A stretch of 64,000 nucleotides of DNA from VRUE01 sp963774405 (lineage in GTDB: Bacteria; Actinomycetota; Thermoleophilia; Solirubrobacterales; 70-9), in contig CAVZEV010000005.1 of NCBI GenBank assembly GCA_963774405.1, forward strand, positions 186,001 to 250,000. The letters run 5' to 3'. Made by a program: the position numbers and the translations under genes. This document shows positions 18,213 through 26,383 of the stretch, piece by piece. Under the pieces are notes generated by a model that saw nothing but the letters and a program-made list of their open reading frames with translations, did not search any database and had not been told where the DNA came from. Within the stretch, counting starts at the first letter, position 1; each line of letters starts with the position of its first letter.

Positions 18213-18262
18213 CGCTGACTCCTGGTTTTCCGCGGCACCCGCGGAAAACCAGGAAGTCAGCG
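18213..18262. terminator. Very long hairpin between PAC2 and TSUP genes
   Basis: CGCTGACT + CCTGGTTTTCCGCGG pair with CCGCGGAAAACCAGG + A + AGTCAGCG around a 3-base loop, a 23-bp stem with a single bulge. It lies right after the stop of the minus-strand TauE/SafE gene. No U-tract follows, so it may be a terminator or a palindromic repeat. Confidence 0.5.
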
Positions 18263-18263
18263 T

Positions 18264-18637
18264 TCAGGCAGGCGACGAGAGGGCGCGGCGGACGAGGGTG
18301 TAGGCCATGAAGAGGGCGAGGGCGGCGAAGGCCAGTTCGAGGGCGCGCGGTGGGGACGGCGTTGGAGACCGCGACGCCGATCAGGACGCCTAGCGGTGAG
18401 AGGGCGCCGATGACCAGCGGCCTCGCGCAGCCTGACGTTGCCGTAGCCGCTCTGCCGGTAGGCGCCGACGAGGGCGACGATGACGATCATCAGCAGCGAG
18501 GTCGACTCGCCCTCGACCTGGCTGAGGCCGAGGAAGATCGTCAGCGCCGGGACGAAGAGCACGCCGCCGCCGACGCCGACCAGACCGCCGGCGAGACCGC
18601 CGGCGATCGCGATCAGGATCGCGGCGAGCTCGTTCAT
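18264..18637 (-). pseudogene. Half-size TauE/SafE (TSUP) permease, second partner (frameshifted)
   Basis: Begins MNELAAILIAIAGGLAGGLVGVGGG with the TSUP signature GxxxGVGGGxxxVP, and continues GNVRLREA. Frameshifts near 18425 and 18352 interrupt it; the remaining frames read VIGALSPLGVLIGVAVSNAVP and ALELAFAALALFMAYTLVRR to a stop at 18264. Length would be about 124 residues, half of a normal TSUP transporter. Its start overlaps the upstream half-size TSUP gene by four bases. Confidence 0.75.
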
Positions 18638-19017
18638 CTGACGATCAGCTCGATTGCGACCGCGAAGAGGAGCGCGGCGAAGAGCAGGGAGACGGCGCGC
18701 TGGGGGATGCGCTGCTGGATCGCCGTCCCCATCACCACTCCGATGACGGCCGGAATCGCCAGCAGCAGGCCGGTGACGATGTGCACGTTGCCGTAGATCC
18801 CGCCCTGCGCGACCGCGCCGAGCAGGCCGATCAGGACGATCGCCGCCAGGCTGGTGCCGGTGGCGAGCCGCTCGCCGTAGCCGAACCAGAAGATCAGCAG
18901 GGGCACGATCACGGTGCCGCCGCCGACGCCGAAGAGGCCGCTGAAGACGCCGGCCAGGGTGCCGATTGCGGCGAGCTTGAGGGTCGCGTGGCTCGGCGGC
19001 GCCGGGGCGGAGGACAT
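18634..19017 (-). CDS. Half-size TauE/SafE (TSUP) permease, first partner
   Basis: 127 residues: a soluble lead of 12 residues, then GTLAGVFSGLFGVGGGTVIVPLL (TSUP glycine motif), about four membrane segments and a second hydrophobic pair ending LLFAVAIELIVR. Full-length sulfite/sulfonate exporters have two such repeats in one chain of ~250 residues; here each repeat is a separate gene joined by a 4-base ATGA overlap, so a heterodimer is likely. Substrate is unknown (sulfite, sulfoacetate or other anions in the family). Confidence 0.85.
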   Translation of the reverse strand: MSSAPAPPSHATLKLAAIGTLAGVFSGLFGVGGGTVIVPLLIFWFGYGERLATGTSLAAIVLIGLLGAVAQGGIYGNVHIVTGLLLAIPAVIGVVMGTAIQQRIPQRAVSLLFAALLFAVAIELIVR

Positions 19018-19037
19018 CGTGGCGCGATACTAAGGCC

Positions 19038-19861
19038 GTGCCTTCCGTAGATGAGACAGGGGACGGCGGCGCCGGGCACCCGCCGCTCGAGCGCCTGCGC
19101 GCCGACCCGGCCCAGCACGGCGATCCTCACCGACGTCGACGGCACCCTGGCGCCGATCGTCGACCGTCCTGAGCTGGCCGCGGTGCCGGCCCAGCGCGAG
19201 CGAGCTGCTGCGGGCGCTGAGCGGCAGCTACGGCCTGGTCGGCTGCATCTCCGGCCGCCAGGCGCTGGAGGCGCGGCGGCTGGTCGGGGTCGAGGAGATC
19301 GCCTACGCCGGCAACCACGGGCTCGAGCTGCTGATGCCGGGCGAGGAGGAGCCGCAGCTCGACCCCGCTCTGGCCGGGGCCGAGCGGGCGGCGGCGGAGT
19401 TCATCGCCGGGCTCGACGGCGACCAGCTGGCGGCCGCCGGCTCCGGCTCGAGGACAAGGGGCCGATCCAGGCGCTGCACTGGCGCGGGGCCGACGACGAG
19501 CGGGCGGCCGAGGCGCGCGCCCGCGAGATCGCCGCTGCGGCCGGGCGGGCCGAGCTCGAACCGCGCTGGGGGCGCAAGGTGCTTGAGCTGCGGCCGCTCG
19601 GCGGCGGCGGCAAGGACAGCGCCGTCGCGGCGCTGCTGGCCGGCGAGGAGATCGCCGCCGCCGTCTTCGCCGGCGACGACCGCACCGACCTCGACGCCTT
19701 CCGGCGCCTGCGCGAGCTATGCGAGGAGGGCCGGCTGGAAGCGGTGCTCTGCGTCGGCGTCGATCTCACCCGAGGCGCCTCCGGAGCTGACCGAAGAGTG
19801 CGACCTCGCCGTCGACGGGCCGGACGGCTGGGTGAGCCTGCTCGAGGAGCTGGCCGCCTAG
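19038..19861 (+). pseudogene. otsB: Trehalose-6-phosphate phosphatase (frameshifted)
   Basis: The HAD motif I is AILTDVDGTLAPIVDRP, followed by CISGRQALEARRLVG and AYAGNHGLELL, the substrate region WRGADDERAA, and motif IV FAGDDRTDLDAFR; ends LLEELAA. Frames change near 19118, 19195, 19435 and 19770. The likely start is GTG 19038 (reads VPSVDETGDGGAGHPPLERL). The product would remove phosphate from trehalose-6-phosphate. No trehalose-phosphate synthase gene is in the window. Confidence 0.8.
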
Positions 19862-19863
19862 CG

Positions 19864-20381
19864 ATGCCCTACACCGACCTGCTGCGCGTCACCGTCCTGC
19901 TCACCGGCGCCGAGGCGACGGCCCTGGCGGCGATCACGGCGGTCGACGGTGAACCGCGACGCCGACACGAGGACGCTCACGGTGGCCGCCGCCTGGTGGC
20001 TGATCGCACTGATCGTCGGCTTCTACCTGGGACGCCCGAGCCGCGCGGCGGACAGCCTGCGCGACACCCTCGCGCAGGCGCGCACGGCGACCTCGCTGCC
20101 GCCCGAGTCGCCCGCCCGGATCGCCGCCGGCCGCCTCTGGCCGGTCGCGCGTCACGGCGATCGCCGCGGGCGCCCTCGGCGTCTTCTTCCCCGGCGTCGC
20201 CGCGATCGCCGCCGGCTACGCCCTGCTCGTCTCGTTGGCCTGGCACTCGCGCGAGGCCGCGGTGCTGGCGATCGAGCAGCGCGACGGGGTCAAGTTCTAC
20301 GTCGTCCCCAACTCGGCCCTGCGCCCGATCCAGCTGGTCCGCACCCCCGGCCTGCGCAGCAGCCGCCGCGCCCACGCCTGA
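19864..20381 (+). pseudogene. Uncharacterised small membrane protein (frameshifted)
   Basis: Starts two bases after the otsB stop. Reads MPYTDLLRVTVLLTGAEATA, then in the next frame VNRDADTRTLTVAAAWWLIA with a membrane segment, then after ~20145 AIAAGALGVFFPGVAAIAAGY and a soluble tail with GVKFYVVPNSALRPIQLVRT. Two or three membrane spans, about 170 residues. Family not recognised. Two frameshifts, near 19945 and 20145. Confidence 0.55.
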
Positions 20382-20416
20382 GTGGGCGTCGCCGCGGCGA
20401 ACAGGATCCGCCGCGC

Positions 20417-22143
20417 CTACCGCTTGGTCAACCGCTTCTTGAACTCCGCCCAGCCAAGCGTGTTCGCGACGTCATCTGGAGTGAGCCAGGCCCGCCGCGC
20501 GGTGGCCACCGCGTAGTCCATGTTGCTCAGCGTGTCGACCCCGTGCGCGTCGGTGTTGAGCACGATCGTCACCCCGGCTTCGCTCGCCAGCCGCGCGTGC
20601 TGCTCGGAGAGGTCGCGGCGGTTGGGGTTGCCGTTGATCTCGAGCATCGTGCCGTTGGCCGCCGCCGCCTCGGCCACGGCCTCGACGTCGATCCCGTAGG
20701 GCTCGCGGCGGCCGATCAGGCGGCCGGTGAGGTGGCCGATGCAATCGACGTAGGGATTCTCGATCGCCGCCAGCACCCGCGCCGTCATCTCCTCTCGGAG
20801 ATCGCAAAGGAGGTGTGGACGCTGGCGATGACCCAGTCGAGGCGGCCAGCACGTCCTCTGGGTAGTCGAGCGAGCCGTCGAGGCCGATGTTGACCTCCGA
20901 GCCGGCGAGCAGGCGGAAGCCGCGTTTGCCCCTGTTCCAGTCGGCGACCTCGTCGATCCGCTCCCAGAGCCGCTCCTCGCTGACGTGGTCGCCGAAGCCG
21001 TGGCTGGCGGAGTGATCGGTGATCGCCATGTAGGCGTAGCCGCGCTCGCGACCCGCTTCGGCCATCTCCTCCAGCGTGTTGCGCCCGTCCGAGAGGGTGG
21101 TGTGGGAGTGCAGGTCGCCGCTGACGTCGTCGAGCGTGACCAGCTGCGGCAGCTTGCCCTCGCGCGCCGCCTTCAGCTCGCCGCGGCCCTCGCGCAGCTC
21201 GGGCTCGATGTATTCGTAGCCGAGGCGCTCGTAGACGGCCTCCTCGCCGGCGCAGAGCTCGACCTCGCCGCTCTCGACCTCGGTGATCCCGTGCTCGGAG
21301 ACCGAGAGGCCGCGGGCGACCGCGTCCTCGCGCAGCGCCACGTTGTGCGCCGCCGAGCCGGTGAAGTGCTGAAGCAGGTTGCCGAAGGCCTCGGGGGCGA
21401 CGATCCGCAGGTCGACCGAGATCCCGTTCTGGGTCTGCGCGCGCACGCCGTTCGGGCCCGGTTTGCCGGCCGCCGCGATCAGCGGGCTGGTGACGAGGTA
21501 CTCGGCCAGCGCCTGCGGCTCCTCGGCGGTGGCGATCAGGTCGATGTCCTTGCAGGTCTCGGCCCAGCGCCGCACCGAGCCCGCCACCTCGACCCGGTCG
21601 GCGGCCGGGTGTTCGCGCAGCATCCGCGCCAGCTCCTCGGCGATCGGGCGGGCCATCGAGAGCAGCACCCGGCCGCTCCCCTCGCCCGGCTCGCCGAGGC
21701 GCTCGAGCCCGGCCAGGATGTTCTCCTCGGCCTTCGGGCCCGAGGCCCTTCATCGCCCGGATCCGCTCGCCCTTCGCCGCCGCGCGCAGGTCGTCGAGGG
21801 TGGCGACGCCGAGCTCGTCGAAGAGCCGCCGCGCGGTCTTGGCGCCGACCCCCGGCACCCGCGTGACCTCGATCAGGGTCGGCGGGAACTTCGCCTTCAG
21901 CTTCACCGCCGCCGGGATCTCGCCGCTTGCCAGCAGCGCGTCGATCTTTTCCGCCAGGGTCTTGCCGACGCCGGGGATCTCGGTCGCCCGGCCCGCCGCG
22001 GCCAGCTCGGCGACCGAGACCGGGCTTTCGCGGATCGCCTTGGCCGCGGTGCCGTAGGCGAGCACGCGGTATTTGACCGCGCCGTCGAGCTCGTAGAGCA
22101 CCCCGAGCTCTTCCAGCGCGGCGGCTATCTCGGCGTTGGTCAC
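20417..22143 (-). pseudogene. polX: DNA polymerase X family protein with PHP domain (frameshifted)
   Basis: Helix-hairpin-helix motifs come first (TEIPGVGKTLAEKI, RVPGVGAKTARRLFDELG). The polymerase palm has VAGSVRRWAETCKDIDLIAT, matching the GSxRR...DxD nucleotidyl transfer motif. The C-terminal PHP domain has DLHSHTTLSDG, AITDHS, SEVNIG, ASVHTSF, EINGNPNRRD and NTDAHG. Normal length would be ~575 residues. Three frameshifts (near 21740, 20842 and 20790) split it. PolX enzymes fill gaps in base-excision repair; the PHP domain gives 3-prime exonuclease or phosphatase activity. Confidence 0.85.
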
Positions 22144-22212
22144 GGGTTGGACGCTAGCGAGCCCGCTCTCTTTAGCTCGCGCTCAGCCGCGTCAATAGCA
22201 TCGCCCTTGCAG

Positions 22213-22938
22213 ATGCCCGCGAGCAAACCCGAGCGGGGGCCGGCCTGGCTCGTCCTCCCCACCTACGAAGAGGCGTCGAACATCGAGCGACTGGTCGCCG
22301 AGGCGCGCGACAAGCTCCCCGCCGATGCGCAGGTCCTGGTCGTCGACGACAACTCCGCCGACGGGACCGGCCGGATCGCCGCCGATCTCGCCGAACGGGA
22401 GCCCGCGATCCACTTCCTGCACCGCGAGCGCAAGGAAGGCCTCGGCCCCGCCTACATCGCCGGCTTCCGCCACGCGCTGGCCGGCGGAGCGGGCCTGGTG
22501 ATCGAGATGGACGCCGACTTCTCGCACGAGCCTGCCTACCTGCCGCGCCTGCTCGAGGCTGCCAAGCGTGCCGACGTCGTGATCGGCTCGCGCTACGTGC
22601 CGGGCGGCGGGGTGAGCGACTGGGGCGCGCTGCGGCGGGCGATCAGCAAGGGGGGCAGCACCTACGCCCGGCTCGCCCTCGGGCTCCACGTACGAGACCT
22701 GACCGGCGGCTTCAAGTGCTTCCGCCGCGAGGTGCTGGAGGCGGTCGACCTCGGCGCGATCCGCTCGCGCGGCTACGCCTTCCAGGTCGAGGTGACCTAC
22801 CGGGCGATCCAGCTCGGCTTCGAGGTGGTCGAGGTGCCGATCGTCTTCCGCGACCGCCAGGCCGGCGCGTCGAAGATGAGCCGCTCGATCGTGCTCGAGG
22901 CGATCTGGCGGGTGCCTCTTCTACGCTATGGACGATGA
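22213..22938 (+). CDS. Polyprenol monophosphomannose synthase-like glycosyltransferase (GT2)
   Basis: 241 residues from ATG 22213. The GT-A fold motifs are clear: VLPTYEEASNIERLV, VVDDNSADGTG, the DAD-type metal motif EMDADFSHEP, and GSRYVPGGGVSDW. The C-terminal region DLTGGFKCFRREVLE and YAFQVEVTYRA matches DPM1-like enzymes, which make polyprenyl-phosphate-mannose. No membrane domain follows, as in actinobacterial Ppm1 catalytic units. The transposon target site begins 20 bases after the stop. Confidence 0.92.
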   Translation: MPASKPERGPAWLVLPTYEEASNIERLVAEARDKLPADAQVLVVDDNSADGTGRIAADLAEREPAIHFLHRERKEGLGPAYIAGFRHALAGGAGLVIEMDADFSHEPAYLPRLLEAAKRADVVIGSRYVPGGGVSDWGALRRAISKGGSTYARLALGLHVRDLTGGFKCFRREVLEAVDLGAIRSRGYAFQVEVTYRAIQLGFEVVEVPIVFRDRQAGASKMSRSIVLEAIWRVPLLRYGR

Positions 22939-22957
22939 GGAGAAGCGGCCCGGGAGG

Positions 22958-22965
22958 GCTTGCAG
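22958..22965 (+). repeat. Target-site duplication, left copy
   Basis: GCTTGCAG lies directly outside the left terminal repeat of the transposon and recurs directly outside the right one at 27089-27096, as expected from an 8-bp staggered cut. Confidence 0.85.
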
Positions 22966-22983
22966 GGCAGTGGGTCAGTTTGA
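22966..22983 (+). repeat. Terminal inverted repeat, left
   Basis: GGCAGTGGGTCAGTTTGA, identical to the reverse complement of 27071-27088. Identity stops abruptly on the inner side. Confidence 0.9.
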
Positions 22984-23022
22984 AATGACCGCCAAACGGC
23001 TCTGATTTCGCGCTAGCTTCGC

Positions 23023-23343
23023 TTGACCAAAGACGAAATGGCGCCCGCGACGGTGGAACGTCCGGGCGCCTGGCACGAGGAGGCGAAGCTCCCCATGCAG
23101 GCAAAGCGTATTCGGCACGATCCGAGAGACCCCGAACGCACCGAGCGGGCGGTCCTGGCCCTTGCGCTGGCCACCCACCCGCATCACCGCACGATGCCCG
23201 AAATGAGCAGGGAGATCGGCAACAAGGAAGCAGTCGAGCGAGCCGTGAGGAAGCTCAGCGATTACGGCTTGGTCCGGCTTCACGGCCAGACGATCCTCGT
23301 GACCGACGCCGCCTACCACGCGCACCGATTGGACGCCTGGTGA
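23023..23343 (+). CDS. Small winged-helix-like DNA-binding protein (transposon cargo)
   Basis: 106 residues from TTG 23023; ATG 23038 is an alternative. A helical core with MPEMSREIGNKEAVERAVRK, followed by LSDYGLVRLHGQTILVTDAA, reads as a helix-turn-helix plus a beta wing. Its stop overlaps the start of the XRE gene by four bases, so they are made together. No specific family recognised. It lies about 40 bases inside the left transposon end. Confidence 0.75.
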   Translation: MTKDEMAPATVERPGAWHEEAKLPMQAKRIRHDPRDPERTERAVLALALATHPHHRTMPEMSREIGNKEAVERAVRKLSDYGLVRLHGQTILVTDAAYHAHRLDAW

Positions 23344-23609
23344 GCGCCGCAGACCAGTTCGCTGCCAACCTCCGCCGCTACCGCAAGCTGGCCGATATGT
23401 CGCAGGATGAAGTGGCCTACCGCGCTTCGGTCCACAGGACCGAGATCAGCCAGCTTGAGCGCGGTCTGAGGCACGCCCGCGTGGACACAGTCGCCAAGCT
23501 CGCCGCAGCTCTTGAAATCCATCCCGGCGAGCTATTCGAGGGCATCGTGTGGGAGCCGGGCGACCTTCGCCGTGGCCAGTTCAAGCCCGACGACACCGCT
23601 ACGCTCTGA
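23340..23609 (+). CDS. XRE-family helix-turn-helix regulator (transposon cargo)
   Basis: 89 residues from GTG 23340. A complete Cro/CI-type domain: FAANLRRYRKLADMSQDEVAY, then RASVHRTEISQLERGLRHAR, then TVAKLAAALEIHPGELFEGI. The short tail WEPGDLRRGQF follows. Coupled to the preceding winged-helix gene (GTGA overlap) and followed 2 bases later by a small basic-protein gene. Probably represses element genes; the target is not visible. Confidence 0.9.
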   Translation: MSAADQFAANLRRYRKLADMSQDEVAYRASVHRTEISQLERGLRHARVDTVAKLAAALEIHPGELFEGIVWEPGDLRRGQFKPDDTATL

Positions 23610-23611
23610 GC

Positions 23612-23812
23612 ATGGCTAAGCAGTCCAAGAAGCCTGCCGACTTGAACCGCCTTGCGGCCGCCATCGTGGGTGAGGCAACCGACAATGAAATAGACAGCGA
23701 TTCGGGGCGCGGCGCGGCTGGGGGTAAAGCCCGAGCAGCCGCGCTCAGTTCTGAGAAGCGGACTGAGATTGCAAGGAAAGCTGCGCAGACTCGCTGGAAG
23801 GATCGACACTAG
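23612..23812 (+). CDS. Small basic protein with GGKARA motif (transposon cargo)
   Basis: 66 residues from ATG 23612, two bases after the XRE stop. The N-terminus is MAKQSKKPADLNRLAAAIVG and the C-terminus has GGKARAAALSSEKRTEIARK followed by AAQTRW. This Gly-Gly-Lys-Ala-Arg plus IARKAAxxRW pattern recurs in small proteins on actinobacterial mobile elements; function unknown, nucleic-acid binding is likely. Its last 68 bases overlap the 3-prime end of the convergent nuclease gene. Confidence 0.75.
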   Translation: MAKQSKKPADLNRLAAAIVGEATDNEIDSDSGRGAAGGKARAAALSSEKRTEIARKAAQTRWKDRH

Positions 23813-25370
23813 AACCAGCCTCCTCAGCTGGGTTTCCGACTTCAGCGACGGTGTCGTCGCTTGGCGGGGTTTCAGGCGCTCCTTTCGGAGATGAATCGTT
23901 GGCCGGGGGAGCGCTGGCACTGTGGACCCCGATGAGCGCATCTTCCACGGCTAGTGCGACCGCTTTCGCCTCTTCCTCGTCAAGACAGTGAGTGGCCCAC
24001 TCCGCGCACATGGCTTGCCACAGGGTCTCGCCCGACAAGAAGAGGCGGCTCGCCGCATGAGTTAGCCACTGATGGTGGTCAGGAAGTGCCATCGCCTTAT
24101 TGCAGGCATCCGCCACCTCAGCAAACTCGCGACCCGTTCGGCTTGAAAGGCTGCCCCAGTTTTTGTCTTTGAGGGCCTCAAAGACCACACGCTCGGGAGC
24201 ATCTTCTCCAGGCAGGTTGCGGCAGCCGCCTACGGCTCCCTCGTCGCCGTCCAGAAAGACGCACGACGGTCGCGGAAAGCGCTTGCCTAGAACCATCTGA
24301 CCGAGCGATTTCCCGACCGATGACGCTCCGAAGGGAATCACCTCACATCGGGAAACGAGATCCGCATTGGCGGAAATCAAGATCTCGGTGAGCATCGCCG
24401 CCGCCATCCCGTCCTCGACGTAGAGGTCGCACTCCGAGTGCTGCACGTCATCCATCTTCGTCATGGCGAACTCAGGACTTACGCCGTAGATGATCTCTCG
24501 CTCTCCGGAGGACGTCTGGACAATGCAGGCTCGCGCCTCAAAGGGCAGCTCCTCCAACACGTAAGGAGAATGCGTCGTGATGACGATCTGCAACTCCTGC
24601 TCGCGAGCACGAGCTGCCAGGTCGCGGATCAGCCGACGCTGAGCACGGGGGTGAAGCGAACTCTCGATCTCATCGATCAGGACGAGGCTGTGCTTCGGAA
24701 GTTCCGTTTGGAGCAACTCGGCGATGGTGGTCTCGCCAGCCCCCTGGTGAAAGCCAGAATATGAAGCCCCATGGTGGCTGACGACAGGAATCTCCCGTTT
24801 GGAGTCGCCGGAGGTCAGCGCCATCTTCGCTAGTTCGTAGGGACGGCCCATGATGCCGCTAAAACGAGCGAGCCGGCCTTTCTCGAAAGGGCTTACCTCG
24901 GTCTCAAGATAGGCGGGATTCGCCAAGGTCTTGTAGCCCAAGCGACCGGAGACCGGCTGGACGCGACTCAGGTCGATGTACTCGACGTTCCGCTCCCGGC
25001 GTTGCGGGTTTCCCCTCCAACGGTTAGTCGGCTTCCGGATCGTCGCTGCCCGAGTTTCTGTTCCCTCGCGAACCGAGTATTGGATCTTCGCGTCTGTGAC
25101 TTGATCCCAAGGAGTGTCCGGGAAGAAGTCAGAGGCGAAACGATCAGCGCTCTTTTCAGGCGCCCGATAGACCGACGCCGCGCTCTGCAGAACGGTGCTC
25201 TTACCTACGCCGTTCTCGCCGACTACCGCCATGATCGGAAATCGAAGCTCAAAGCGCTGGCCAGTCCAGCCACGGATGCCGTCAATCTCAATCCACTCCA
25301 ACCGCTTCGGCCATCCGGTGTTCGTCTGCCACTTTGAATTCAGGCGCCGTATCTCGTCACTGCTAGGCAT
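23745..25370 (-). CDS. OLD-family ATPase with Toprim-like nuclease domain (transposon cargo)
   Basis: 541 residues. ABC-type ATPase motifs: Walker A VVGENGVGKST at about 49-59, Walker B LVLIDEIESSLHP, and the switch His in ITTHSPYVLEELP. A Toprim-like domain follows, with the Glu motif DLYVEDGMAAAMLTEIL and the acidic pair CVFLDGDEG; then a helical region and a low-complexity Ser/Pro/Glu tail. Family members include phage-defence effectors (OLD, GajA of Gabija, AriA/AriB of PARIS), but no GajB-like helicase or separate partner is present. A structured leader covers its ribosome-binding site. Defence is an inference from family and context. Confidence 0.88.
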   Translation of the reverse strand: MPSSDEIRRLNSKWQTNTGWPKRLEWIEIDGIRGWTGQRFELRFPIMAVVGENGVGKSTVLQSAASVYRAPEKSADRFASDFFPDTPWDQVTDAKIQYSVREGTETRAATIRKPTNRWRGNPQRRERNVEYIDLSRVQPVSGRLGYKTLANPAYLETEVSPFEKGRLARFSGIMGRPYELAKMALTSGDSKREIPVVSHHGASYSGFHQGAGETTIAELLQTELPKHSLVLIDEIESSLHPRAQRRLIRDLAARAREQELQIVITTHSPYVLEELPFEARACIVQTSSGEREIIYGVSPEFAMTKMDDVQHSECDLYVEDGMAAAMLTEILISANADLVSRCEVIPFGASSVGKSLGQMVLGKRFPRPSCVFLDGDEGAVGGCRNLPGEDAPERVVFEALKDKNWGSLSSRTGREFAEVADACNKAMALPDHHQWLTHAASRLFLSGETLWQAMCAEWATHCLDEEEAKAVALAVEDALIGVHSASAPPANDSSPKGAPETPPSDDTVAEVGNPAEEAGSSVDPSSESAQLSLQSQSASQN

Positions 25371-25373
25371 GTC

Positions 25374-25443
25374 GTCCTCTCCAGAGTCTCTGCTGCCGGG
25401 CTACCCCGGCAGTGGCGGCGCTTCGCTGCCGCCTTGAGAGGAC
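25374..25443 (-). promoter_or_regulatory. 70-nt cloverleaf-like leader enclosing the nuclease Shine-Dalgarno
   Basis: Read on the minus strand, an 8-bp closing stem (GTCCTCTC at 25443-25436 with GAGAGGAC at 25381-25374) encloses three hairpins: GGCGGC/GCCGCC (25433-25414), CTGCCGGG/CCCGGCAG with a 4-base loop (25412-25393), and CAGA/TCTG (25392-25382). Only about three bases are unpaired at the junction. The 3-prime arm of the closing stem contains the GGAGAGGA ribosome-binding site and ends 3 bases before the nuclease ATG. Folding would block translation. Confidence 0.7.
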
Positions 25444-25525
25444 AATAGCAACAGTATCTCCCGTCTTATTTCGGTCTGACCCCGGCAGGTAACGTCCGAG
25501 AGCGCCGCTAATCTTCTTCTATGCT

Positions 25526-25546
25526 TGCACTTGGTCAGTTTGGAAT
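25526..25546 (+). repeat. Internal degenerate copy of the transposon end
   Basis: The stretch aligned to the left end shares 10 consecutive bases (GGTCAGTTTG) and about 17 of 21 in total. It lies in the same orientation as the left terminal repeat, just before the transposase start, where the left end of a simple insertion sequence would be expected. Confidence 0.55.
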
Positions 25547-25549
25547 CCA

Positions 25550-26383
25550 ATGAATCGCCTTTCAACCGAGAAGCGCGCCCAGATCATCGGCTGCCTTGTG
25601 GAGAGCAACTCGATCCGAGCCACGGTCCGAATGACCGGAGCGGCCAAGAACACGATCACCAAACTGCTGGTCGATCTCGGGGAAGCCTGCGCCGAGTACC
25701 AGGACGGTGTGCTGGTCGACCTCCCCTGCAAAGTCGTTGAGGCCGATGAGATTTGGGCCTTCTGCTACTCGAAGCAGAAGAACGTCCCGGAGGAATTCAA
25801 GGGCACGTATGGCTACGGCGACGTTTGGACCTTCACGGCGATCTGCGCCGACACGAAGCTGGTTCCTTCATGGCTGGTCGGGGAGCGGACCTCCGACGAT
25901 GCCGAAGTCTTCCTGACCGACCTGGCGAGCCGGATGGCCGACCGCATCCAGCTATCGACGGACGGGCACCGGATGTACGAAGGGACCGTAGGGCCTTCCT
26001 TCCGCCATCAGGTCGATTGGGCGCAGATCCACAAGGTCTATGCCTCGGGCGGGGAGCCGGGCAAATACAGCCCGGCCGTCTGCACCGGGACGAAGCGCCT
26101 AACCAGGAAGGGCGACCCCGACCCGGATCGGATCTCAACGAGCTACGTCGAGCGCCAGAACCTGACGATGCGAATGGGGATGCGGCGCTTCACTCGTCTG
26201 ACCAACGGATTCAGCCGCAAGGTGGAGAACCTCTCCCACGCGGTCTCCCTGCACTTCATGCACTACAACTTCGCCCGCCCGCACTCGGCGCTGAAGGAGC
26301 GCTACCCGCGCACCCCGGCGATGGCTGCCGGAGTGACCGATCACGTTTGGTCGCTGGAGGAGATCGCGGCGCTTCTGGACTGA
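25550..26383 (+). CDS. IS1-like DDE transposase
   Basis: 277 residues in a single frame. An N-terminal helix-turn-helix (RAQIIGCLVESNSIRATVRM, then TGAAKNTITKLLVDLGEAC) is followed by the DDE core: first Asp in VVEADEIWAFCYSKQKN, second Asp in STDGHRMYEG, and Glu in SYVERQNLTMRMGMRRFTR. The C-terminus has HFMHYNFARPHSALK. These match the IS1-type transposases common in bacteria. Single-frame (no frameshift InsA/InsB) organisation differs from classic IS1. It is intact and could be active. Confidence 0.92.
   Translation: MNRLSTEKRAQIIGCLVESNSIRATVRMTGAAKNTITKLLVDLGEACAEYQDGVLVDLPCKVVEADEIWAFCYSKQKNVPEEFKGTYGYGDVWTFTAICADTKLVPSWLVGERTSDDAEVFLTDLASRMADRIQLSTDGHRMYEGTVGPSFRHQVDWAQIHKVYASGGEPGKYSPAVCTGTKRLTRKGDPDPDRISTSYVERQNLTMRMGMRRFTRLTNGFSRKVENLSHAVSLHFMHYNFARPHSALKERYPRTPAMAAGVTDHVWSLEEIAALLD

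Noticed and set aside
25374..25443. Genuine tRNA gene for the cloverleaf
   Set aside because: The size and three-hairpin form are tRNA-like, but no anticodon loop of 7 bases, no TTC T-loop and no CCA-compatible end are present.
23745..26383. Gabija or PARIS defence system
   Set aside because: The nuclease resembles GajA/AriA-AriB proteins, but no UvrD-like GajB and no separate DUF4435 partner is nearby, so a named system cannot be claimed.
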